Below, in pieces: positions 1 through 12,100 of a stretch of DNA of 64,000 bases. The notes beneath the pieces are model-generated. The model did not search any database. It was not told where the DNA came from and saw only the letters and a list, made by a program, of their open reading frames with translations. The position numbers were made by a program, and so were the translations under genes. Every line of letters starts with the position of its first letter. The first letter of the stretch is position 1. The DNA is from Amyelois transitella (taxonomy: Eukaryota > Arthropoda > Insecta > Lepidoptera > Pyralidae): assembly GCF_032362555.1 (NCBI RefSeq), contig NC_083522.1, positions 3,016,001-3,080,000 on the forward strand, in the 5' to 3' direction.

Positions 1-122
1 GCAGAAGAAGAAGATTTCTAACGCTAATAAGAATATGCAGTACCTCGCATCTAATTATTTGTGTCAAGTGTTCTTTATGACAAGTAAACAAATTAATTTG
101 TGTGATGTGCTCTTTGTTTTAG

Positions 123-3100
123 CAATTTGTAGTGAAGTATGTGCTAATGTTGTTGAAGTTCAACTAGGGGAAGAGAGAGCAAAAATTGTAGTTCTCAAGC
201 AGCAAATTCAGAGTTTACAGGTATGTTCTTTTTTTTTCTAATATAACCAATATATGTAGAATAATAAGGTCGTGAGAAATGTTAATAATTAAAATAAATT
301 ATTTTGTTATAGGAACAGTTATACGACCTTAATAGGAAAAGTGAAGAGGAAAAGCAATCCTTAGAGAGAGTTGTTTCTGAAAGAGAAAATGAAATTTTCA
401 ATCTGAAACATCGAATCAATGAGGAGATTGAAGAAAAAAACAATTTAAAGGCTCACTTCAGTGATCAAGTAAGCGGGCTTAACAATGAAATGAATGAACT
501 CGAACAGAAATTGACAAACAACACAGAACACTCCAGAAGAATTATTGAAGAAAAGATGCAGGATATTCAAACACTTCAAGAAGAAAAACTATCTTTACTC
601 CAAAGCCTTTCTAATGAAACCACCAAACTTAATGGAATTATAACAAATCTGGTATCAGATTTAGACTCAGAGAGAATATCCAAGGCGAATATGAGAGACG
701 ATTACGAGAATAAGATCATGAAACTAAATGAGAAAGTTTTGAATAGGAATAACGAGTTGGTTGAGCTACAGAACAAGATTTCTGAGGCAGGTGAACGACT
801 AGAGGATCTCCATGCAGATCTTCGTAGAGAGAGACAAGCAAGACAAGATACTATCGAAAAGTATGACATAGAATTAAAACAGGTAAAGGAACAAAATGCT
901 GTCATTGAAAATTTATTGCAAGAAAAAACAAAAGAAGTTGAAGGATTATCTAAGCAGCTGATTGATATTAGTCAATGCAAAGATGAACTTGACAAAACCT
1001 TTGATGAATGTAAACGGACTATTGCCGGCCTTCACGAAAATTGTAAACAACTAGAAGAAACTAAAATTGCCTTACAAAATGAAATAGAATATGGTAATAC
1101 CAAGGTTGAAGATATGCTAAAAGATATTGAAAACATGAGAAAGAAGTTCACTGAAGAAAGGAACAAACTTATGCAAGACATCGATGAGAGAAATGCTACC
1201 ATTAACACTCTCCATACACAACTGCAAAATGAAATCGAATACAAAATGAAAATTCAGCATGAACTAACTTCTTTACAAACATCTAAAATATCTCTATTAG
1301 ATGACATCAACAGTTTGAATGATAAATTGTCAAAATTAAAGAAAGAGATTCAAGATAAAGACCAAACTATTGAAGGTCTAGATTTGTACTTGAAAGAAGA
1401 AAAACATGAAAATGAAAAATTGAAAACTAACTGTGAGAAAATTGATGAAAAGCTAAAAACAGCCAATAATGAAATTATTATTAAAGATAATCACATAAAA
1501 CAAATGCAAAGCACCCTACATAAGAAAATGCAGTATTATGAAGACGAAATACGCAAATATAACCAAAATTTCCAGCTTGAACATAATAAATTACTTACTG
1601 TTATAGAAGAAAAAGGTAGTGTCCAAATTGAACAAGAGTATCTGGCTAAGGAAAAAATTCGGTTAGAGAATTGTTTAAGTGAACAATCTGACGAAATTTT
1701 ACAGTTGCGTTCCGAATGTGAAAACTTTATGGAATTCGTGAAGGAAAACAAAATGGGTATGTAGTTCTCGAATAATAATAGGTATATTATGTTCTATCTA
1801 TACTAATATTATAAAGCTGAAGAGTTTGTTTGTTTGAATGCGCTAATCTCAGGAACTACTAGATCGAATTGAAAAATTATTTTTGTGTTGAATAGACTAT
1901 TTATCGAGGAATGCTTAAGGCTATATAACATAGCTAGCTATATAACGCTGCAACTATTAGGAGCGAAGAAATAATGGAAAATGTGAAGAAAAACGGGGTA
2001 AATTATTCATCCTTGAGAGCTTCAATGATGCCCAAAATAACTATTCCACGCGGACGAAGTCGCGGGCACAGCTAGTTACGACATATAATCTTATAGAAAG
2101 TTATTTATTATTTATTTTTTCAGTGATTGAGTCTTTGGAAAAGAAATTGGACGAAGAAACTGCGCGCCGCATCGAAATAGGCATGGAATTTGATACCGAG
2201 ACGTCTCGTCTAATGGCCAGACTTAATGAAACGGAGAAAACTATGAAAGAGCTCAAATTTAAATCAAACAAATGTATCGAGGAAAAGGAATTAGAGATCC
2301 AAACTCTCAATGTAGAGTTAGTAAAGCTACAGAAGACGATAGCTACTAGTAGGGAAAAAATACTTATTTTAGAAAAAGAAAAAATCGCATTATCAAGTAA
2401 ATTAGACGATGAGGCAGAATACACGAAGAATTTAGAGAAGGAATATCAAAATAAATGCATTACCATGTCAGAAGTCACTGCTGAGCTGAATGGCCAGATT
2501 GATAAGTTTAAAACTGAAAGTGAAAATCTTTTAAAGACTGTGAATGATAAACAAAAAGGTAAATTACTGTTTTTCTTTTTTTTTAGCTTTTATAAAGTGA
2601 ACCATACTAACCTTTGTATTTGCTTTCAGAAATTGTTACTCTTGAAGAGAAGGTGTCTCTACTAAATGAGGAACTTAAAAAGGAAATTCAACATAGAAAA
2701 GAAGCAATTGAAATATTAGAACAAGAGAAGGAGCAGTTACATTTTGTTCTTGAAGATGACAATAGTAATCATGAGGTTATTTTAAAAGAAAAGGATGCTA
2801 TTATCGAACAATTAGAGGATGAACTTAAACTTGGATCACTTCAGTTAGATTCTTTACAGAAAGATTATGAAGAGACCGTATTAACATTTGAAAAATACAA
2901 AGTAAACACACATGAAACTATAGACGCAAAGGATAATCACATTAAGGAATTAGAGAATAGTATTGAACAATTGAAATTGGCTATTGATTCCAACTCCAAT
3001 GAAATGAAAATCATGGAAATGCAGATGACTCAACAAATAGAAGGGCTTCTGAAAGATATAGATAAATGTAAAAGTGAACTGGTTGAGGAAAAAGCCATAA

Positions 3101-6100
3101 AAGATACATTAGAAAGTGAGAAAGCTTCATTGCTTGGTAACAAAGACTTGTTGGAGCGGCAGTTGAATGAAGTGTTTACCGACATTACTGTTATAAAGAC
3201 AGATAAAGATTCACTTGGTAAAACTAATGATATGTTAAGTCAACAGGTGATGGAAGAGAAATCTGCTCGTGCATTTGTAGAAGAACAAATGAAAAGTTTA
3301 CAAGTTGAATGTATAAATTTACAGCAAGAATTAGCGAAAGAAGTTGCCGTTAAAAGGCAGCTCGTTGATGATAATGAGTGTTTGATGCAACAACTGGTTG
3401 AAGAAAAATCTGCGAAGGAACTCGCAGAGCAAGAAAGACAGATTGTACTAAAAGCAAAAGAAGAGTTTGAAAGTAAATTCTCGCATGATAAAGATAATTA
3501 TTCTAAGCAAATAGTCACATTGCTAGAGAAGCATGCTCTTTTAAACAAGGAGCTTGAAAGCGAGAAGATTGCTAAGCAAGCATTAGAAAAAGAAATAGAA
3601 AGATTAGTGCAAGTGTCTAAAGAGCAGTCGCTTTTGAATGAGAGAATTGTTGAAGAAAATGAAAAGTTACGTAAATCGAACAATTCCCTCATTAGTGATG
3701 TAGACGGATATAAGCTTAAATACGAAAATTTGACTGACGAACATCGAATGCTGACTGAAGAGAAGAAAATAATTGAAAAGGTATCAACTGAATTGAATGA
3801 TGCTTTAGACGAAATAAAACGGGATAAGATAGTTGTGGAACAGTTATTTGCCGAAGCGCGTGAAAGGAATGAACAGTATGCCTTGGAAATTAAAGAAAAA
3901 CTGGCTAAACTGAGTGACCTTGATCAGCAGATAAACGAATTGATGCAAAAATGTCAAGGTAAGTTATGATCATATGACTTGTTAAATACCAAGTCATAAC
4001 TAAATAGTTATGCCTGGGTTTTTTTATTTACGAAAATTATTTGTAATAATTTATGTTAAAACTGCATGTTTTATTTTTACAGACAAGGAAGAGATGAATA
4101 CTCAACTATCAAATATGTTAGAAATGGGAATAAAAAAAATATTTGAAGATATAAAAAAGGAACAACTACAAAATGAAGTGTTACAAAAGTTGATTGGTGA
4201 AGAATTTAAAAGCAATCATGACAAATGCGAATGTTTGATCGCTATAGCTGAAACACTGACGACAGAATTATCGCGTCTGAAGAAGATAGGAAAGTCTTTG
4301 AAAGAAGAAAATTCTTCACTTATCGAAATTAAGGACTCGGTTCGTCAGAAGGAACTTATTATACATGAGTTACAGAACGACAATAAGAAACTTCATAATA
4401 TGTTGGACGAAAAGAAAATTGGTCAGTATATTTCCTTTTTGACAGCATTTGCCTTCAAAAATTGAAACTTGACACTAGAAAACTGGACGTGTAACTGTGA
4501 TCCCATTTACTTATAAATTGCTTGTTTTTAAAACTTACTCAATCTAAGATCGAACCACGATGTTATAATCGTACCCCGAATTTTTCAGAGAGGCAAGGAT
4601 TTAACGCTTTGAGCATGATAATGATCTTTACTTTATGTTTTACTGAAGGTCGTCATATGAAAAATGTACAACTTTTTTGATTTCAGAATTAATGAGTCTA
4701 TCTGAAGCGAATACCACTCTAGAAAGCAAGCAGAGAGATTTCCAGAAATTACAACATGAAAATGAACATCTACACAAGGAGTTTGACGATGTGAAAGTAC
4801 AATTAGAAATTGAAATACAATCATTAAATGATAAAATTATTGACAAGGAGATTGAGACTGACAAACTGAAAAAAGACTTAGAATCAAAGGAGTTCGAACT
4901 AAGAGAGTCGAAAAAAGAGAAGGAGATTGAAGTAGAAAAGATGAGGGAACAAGAGTTAGAACTGGAGAAATTGATGGAATCAAAGAAGTTTGAAGTGGAA
5001 CAGTTGAGGAAAGAAAAGGAGTTAGAAGTAGAGAGGTTGAAGGAAACAAAGAACTTAGAACTGGAACGGTTGAAGGAAGCGAAAGAGCTTGAGGTGGAAA
5101 AATTGAAACAGAATTTAGAGATAGCACAGCTTGCTGATAATATAACACACAAGCTGCAAAATGACTTAGAAGCAAAAGAGCTAGAAATGGAAAGGTTGAA
5201 AGAAGTGAAGGAGGCGGAAGTTGCGAATTTGAGACAGAAGTTAGAGACAGTAAAAAGTACTGAAAAATTAAATGACAAAATAAAAAAAGACTTAGAAGCA
5301 AAAGAGTTAGAACTGGAAATGTTAAAGGAAGCTAAAGAAGCGGAGGTGCAAAGGTTGAAACAGAAGTTAGAGGCGGCAGAACGCGCTGCTGATATGACCG
5401 AAATACTGAAAAAAGACTTGCAAGCAAAGGAGTTAGACCTAGAAAAGTTGAAGGAAGCAAAAGAAGTAGAAATGAAAATGTTAAAACAGAAATTATTAAC
5501 AGCAGAACATGCTGAAAATTTGGTAGACAAACTTAAAAAAGACTTGCACGCGAAAGAGATGGAAGTGGAGATGTTAAAACAGAAGTTAGAGACGACAGAA
5601 AATGCTGAGCATATGACTGATATTCTTAAAAAAGAATTGGAAGCAAAAGAGTTAAAACTTAAATGTTTTAAGGAAGCGCATGAGGCAGAAGTGCAGAGCT
5701 TGAAACAGAAATTAGAGGCAGCAGAATGTGGTGAAAAATTAACTGATAAACTGAAAAAAGACTTGGAGGCGAACGAGTTTGAAGTGGAGATGTTAAAACA
5801 GAAATTAAAGAGGGTAGAACATGTAGAAAATATGACTGACAAACTAAAAAGAGACTTGGAAGCGAGGGAGATACAGATGGAAAGGTTGAAGGAAGCAAAG
5901 GAGTTTGAAGTGGAGAGGTTAAGAGAAGAAAATGAGTTAGAACTGGAAAGGTTGAAGGAAGTAAAGGAGATTGAAGTGCAGAGGTTGAAACAAAAGTTGG
6001 AGATGTTTGAGCGTGATGAAGCGGCAAAGGCGCTGAGGAATGAAAAGGAGGCGTTGGTTAAAGCTGCAGGAGGTCACGTCGATACATGTAAGTTATTTAA

Positions 6101-9100
6101 CCCGGTTTAATATAATAAATATGATCGTATCTCTTTCCCGGAGAGGTAGACAAAGACAACATCTTTCACTTATTGCTGTTCCTGCTTTTAAAAATAATTT
6201 TTATTTCAGACTTTGTCGTCTCCTACGAGAAGCCATCCTCCAAATTGTCGAGCTCTGGCGAGAGGGACGCGCACCATAACCAGGTAGATAACACATCAGA
6301 CTACACACAATCATCCATGGAGAGCTTTAAAACCATATCCGACTTAGAAAAGATCATACACGACAAGAACAGGACCATAACAACACTTCAAAGTGACGTT
6401 ACCTACATGAAGACATTGTTGGCGGAGTCTGAGAACAGATTACTGGATGTGACGAAAGAACTCGAAATATCCAAAGAGAACTGCTACCAGCTGTCCACTC
6501 AGTTGAAGAAAATAGTCCATCAGAAGAACGAGGAAATCGCCGAACTAAAAAAACAGGTCTCCAAGATGAGCGTCACGGAAAACAGAGCGACGCAAATAAT
6601 CAAAGTGTCGGCCAAGTATCAAGCCATCATACTGAAGCGGATAGCCGAAATTAAAAACAATACCGTGTTGAAAGAACTGACCAATTACGGTAACAGCGCG
6701 AACTGCGACAACGATCTGCGACGAAGTCTCACAGCGGGGACGATCACGATGGAGGACTTGGAAAATTTTTTGGAAACAACCGAGCGGCATATCAGAAAAT
6801 GTTCGGAAAAGCAGCAGGCCTTGCAAAAAGAACGCGACAGACTTACCGAGGTCAACAGAATTAACGAGTCGGAGATAATCGGCTTGAAGAAGTTCTTGAC
6901 TGAGCTTTCGGTCAGCTATAAAACGTTTAGTAACATCAAGGAATTGTACGCTCGGAAGTTGAGTGGTGTCGTGTCCATACAGAGGACCGTAAGGCGGGAG
7001 ATACTGAGTTTGGACGGGCACGTGACAGACGCCACCATGTGTAAATTAGAAAGGGGTTACGCGGCCGTGATGCAGGACCTTTCAGAGTGTTGTATGAATA
7101 TGGAGAGATGGGTGGAGCGGTGCTTAGGCAGGACTATATCGCCGGAGAAGATCAAGCAGGCGTTTTCTAGCGACAGCGAGCGCGCTTCTCTCGCCTCTAC
7201 CACATTCCAGAACGCCAGTCTCGAGGTCCAGTTAGACGAGATGGAGAAATCCTTCCAGAGATTGTTGGAAGAAGTGATCCGGGCGCGGAAGGGGGAAGGC
7301 GCTAAAGAAGCCCAAGCCGTGACAGTGATGGAAGTACGGGCGGAATACGAAGACAAGCTCAACAGAATGAAGGCTAAAATGGTCAGTATACTCCCTCTAC
7401 TGTTATTGATATTGCTATATCAGATCGTGTGGTGGTTTTACCTTCAAATGGATTATTAAAGTGTGGCTTTTTATTTATTGTTATGACTTTGAAGTCAGTT
7501 TGTTTAATAAATGTTTTAATGGATACTTTTTGTTTTATTTTTTAGTTTTCAGTCGCTTAGTGTTCATTAAAACATGTAGTTTAGTCCCGCTTGCAGATGA
7601 CAAGGTAAAGACTCAAATATAGGCATGCCCGCACGTCTGTCGCATGTTTTTGGCTTGGCATGGTTTTTTTTTTAATTTCTTTCGAACATGCAGTAAAAGA
7701 ATTGTCTATGTTCCAGAAACAACTATACCAAGAGCAAATAGCGGTGTTCCAAGAGAAACAGAAACAGGAAATACGAGATTTGGAGAGGGAGTTGCAAGCG
7801 GCTCGGAATAAGTTGGCGGATTCGAGCAAAGCGTATGAAGAGCATATCCGTGGTTTGACAATGGAGCTGTGGGACGTGGGGCAGAAGTTCCTGGTGAAGA
7901 AGGACGAGGCGGAGTGGCTGAGAAGGAAACAGCAGTCCGGCTCGCTCATGTCCTTACAGCACGTGCATTCTGTAAGTTTACTTTTTTATTCGTCGCCTGT
8001 TCCCAGTTGCACCCTTAGTCATTATGAACCTTCCGTGAAGGTTCTGGGAGTTTTTCTCCACATTGACTGGTGTGCCGCATTTTCAGCTTTTGTTATTATA
8101 ATCCTCAACCTGCGTGACACTCAATCCGTTATGTGTTAAAAATAATAAGATAAAATCAATATGTGCCGTGTGGTTCCCGGCACCAATACAAAAAAGAATA
8201 GGACCACTCCATCTCTAAATCCATTTTTAAAGATTCATCTTTTATGCGATGGGCTAGCAACCTGTCACTATTTGAATCTCAATCCTATCTTAAAGCCAAA
8301 TAGCTGAACGTGGCCTATCAGTCTTTACAAGGCTGTAGGTTCTGTCTACCCCGCAAGGGATATAGACGTGATTATATGTATGTATGTATGTAAAATCAAT
8401 ATTTGGTCAGTTAAACAAGAAATTTCTTAAAACTAGTGTTAATTGATAGACATAGTATAAAACAACTAGCTCACGCCCACAGCTCTCGCTTGAAGAGAAG
8501 GTATATGTCCTTTTCAGTACTCCACACTATAAAATTTCATGAAGATATCAGTAGAGTGGTTTTGACATGAAAGACTAAAAAACAAAACCGTTTTCATACG
8601 GTAATTTTAATTTAAATGATTTAAATAGATTGTGAAGGTGTGAAGGAATAAAAGTTGGATGTCATTTGAGAAGGTCTAAGTTCAGTGGACGTCCTACGGC
8701 TGTTATGATGATTGTGAAATAAATTATTGTACGTTTGTTTGATTGCAGTCCGGTCTAGTCCCGCCTTCAGAAGAAATCTCTTCGCGGCCCTCCGACACGC
8801 ATTCCCTGCGATCTCTCCCCACCACTCACAACGCTAATACCAATACGAACAGTAAACGTGGTATGTATATTTTTCTTTTAAACACATACATATGTATGTA
8901 ATCACGACTTTATTCCTTGCTGGTAAGATAGAGCCAAGAGTCTTGAAAAGTCTTGAAAAAAGTCTGAAATACCGCGTTCAGCTGTATGGCTAAATGATGA
9001 AATTGAGATTATAAATAAATATTAGAAGTACAATAGGGGATAACTTTGTTCGCGCGTTCAAATGGCGCTCCCTATAGGCTCAACAGAATAAATGTTTTCG

Positions 9101-12100
9101 CGCACAATACACAAATATGATTTCAGGTGCTAACTTACATCGGTGTAACTTACAAGTGGTAATACAGTTTGTAATGCGAACTGACACCGATTTACAGAAG
9201 GTCGCGGCCTCCACATGTCCGACGAAGAAGGGGAGGTGTTTGATAACCGCTGGCTGAAAGAGCTGTCGTCCACCCCTCGCCGGCCCCCCTCACCGCGCGA
9301 ATCCGGCCTCAGACTCTCGGAACTCCGCTGGAGAAATTCTTTGTGTCCACCACATCTGAAGAGCTCGTACCCAGCTGAGACGCAGTTCGCGCCAGTGATT
9401 GATGAAGAAGATATCAAGGTAACTGATCGCCATGCCATTTTCAGATTATATACTCGTAGCGGGAGTGATGTTTCAGGGCCAAACGCCACAAATGGAAGAT
9501 TAAGCCAAGGTAGGTCCCATACCTGGGAAACCGCGGCTCCGACGATGTTAAAACTGAGGTTGTATTTATGCCCCATAAGTAAACTGATTGCGCAGTTTAT
9601 AAATTTCGCTGCTATTGGTTGAGCGCGTCGCTTTTTTTGCTGTGATTGGCTAATGCCGATGACGTGTGACGTTTGTGGTTGATGAAGAAGATAAGAATGT
9701 AACGGATCGCGATTTTGGCATAGGTGCCGTTTGTAACGCCAAATATGAAAGATCGAATAGGATTTGCAATTGATTCAAGTAAACTTTTTAAGCTTTCTAC
9801 GTCCTATAGTTTCGGTCAAGAGTACCCGAAACCGATGAATTATGAATGTGGATGAGGCGAAGGAAGTATGCAGAGATCGTGGCAAGTGGAAAGATGTAAT
9901 CTCTGCCTACCCCTCCGGGAAAGAGGCGTTATTGTATGTATGTATGTAGTTTCGATTGAGCCTAATTGGACTATATTGTAATCATATATTTTGATGAATG
10001 TTTCACAGTGCGTTGGCACGTCGACGAGACAGCAGCGCAAGGAAGTGGGCATCACAGCCTACAAGAAACCCGGACCGCCCACGCCTAGCAAGCAAGCCGG
10101 CAGACTTTCCGCTACGGTCAGTTATTACTTTTTCTTTGATATACATTTGCTGTCCTATATTTGTTATCATTATCAATTCAATTATTTATTTGCTTTTTAG
10201 ATGTTCTGTACTACCACTTTAATATGTCGACTCAGCAATATTCGAAGGCACAGAATAAAGCAACCTACCGCCAAATCAAACCGAATGATAGCTCAATAAA
10301 ATAAAAACCTTATTACGAGTACATTAACCTTAAATCCATAATAAAATGCCTTCTGCTATCTCGCTCGTAATAACTGACGGTTCAATTTGCGCCCTCTTTA
10401 TATTTTCGCGCCAAATAAAAAAAAAATTAACCGTTGGTACAGCGATGTAATTTACAAAACTTATAATATTGTATGCATCTGTTACATTACATATATAATA
10501 TGAAACCTGATGGGCGTCGTTATTTCCAAATAAATATAAATGGAAAAGGTAACTTGCAGGCGGATTTATGTAGTCTAGGGAACTTGAAATTTCACTTATA
10601 GGTGCTATAAGTGGGCTTGCACAAAGAGAGGACCAGAATTTACATTTCACAGAGCCGCGGACGCTCTATTAACCGATTCATTGCGGATGGCACGCCTGCC
10701 GTGCCATTACTTTCTTTTACGTGTGGCGTAGGGCGCGGGAGCCGTGTCATTTTTAAATCGATGATAACTCCTTCAAATTAGGTTTTAGGGAGATCTACCC
10801 AGAACAAAATTGTCGCTATTTTTCATCTAAATGGTCGTAGCCTTCGTTTCTGGTAATTGTATGATTTTATTAAAAGCAGGTGTAACCAACCTTTTCAGAT
10901 GCTTAAAATTGCAATTTAATAATACCTAGGCTACATGACTCAATTTTGTTTTGTTTAAATATGGAAACACCTCTAAAAATAAGCCCACTAGTAAAAGAAA
11001 TACCATGATTACTGAAGAACTCTTTGACATAAAGTCACACTTTTTTGGCGAGTCCAAAACGTTCCATAGAGAAGGCTACCTAGGTGTGACGTCACTTCTA
11101 AATAATATGTATTTCGTAGGACACGTGCGTGAACTTTATATGATAACTATGTAAAATATTGTGTTTATGGTATAGGCCTCTTAATAAAAGTTGCTTTGAT
11201 TTTAATAAGTTACCTTATGATAATACAATTTTTTGCTTTTTCTATAGTTTTAAAATGGACTTGCCCAACTAACTTCAAATAATCTTTAATATAAAAATGA
11301 ATCGCTAAATGTGTTGGTAAGCACTGTGGTAAGCGCATAACTCAAGAACGCCTGGACCAATTAGGCCAATTCTTTTTTTTTAATATTCTTCGTAGCTCAA
11401 GGATGGTTTTTACGGCGAGAAAATGTATGTACCTCGGGCGAAGCCGGGGCGAGCAGCTAGTAGTTACAAAATTAAAAGTGTGATTATTAGTTTCGGTTAG
11501 GTAAAAATTTATGTATTATGAAACATTATTTCCAAAACTCTACTCCTGTCATGTAGCCTATTAGTTATGGAAAAATACCACGTGCGGTTCAATATGGCTA
11601 ATATGAGTCTTATTGCACACGACACTTCATGTCCTAAACAATGGAGGATCCCTGCCGGAGAGATAACAAATTGCATGTCCCTACGAAGTACCAACAATGT
11701 AAAATGACCAGTACGTTTTGTACAATATGGTCCATTTTTGCGTGGACAGATAAGAAAAAGGTCCTAAAAAATTCGAAGGTGAATGTTTTCTCATCTTTTG
11801 TGAATTAGTTCTGTTTTGCTATCCTTGGTGATCAGATCTGCGTGCGTATCGATGACATTGAGATCGTATATCTGGGCTTTCGACATTTGTGTTGTGAGGA
11901 CTGTGTTACTGTGCTCTGATCTTCGTAAAAAAACGACTGCTGCTTGTATAACTGGACTCCGTGATCTGCCAATGTGACGACTCAGCCTGTGTACATAAAT
12001 CTCTGCTTGCCGTAAACTTCATGTAAGTAATTTTTTCATGCCTAATCTGTAGTGTATAGTTAAAAATAGTATATTAATAAAGAAATTGTATTCTAGTAGA

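Noticed and set aside
4640-5842. 400-codon minus-strand ORF opposite the NuMA repeat exon, very Ser/Phe-rich
   Set aside because: It is the antisense shadow of Lys/Glu-rich coiled-coil codons. The plus strand has correct splice sites and a coherent protein.
7660-7716. Extending the NuMA exon leftwards to the open frame starting at 7660
   Set aside because: The previous exon ends in phase 0, and only the acceptor TTCCAG at 7716 gives a phase-0 join. The CAG at 7693 would put a stop codon first.
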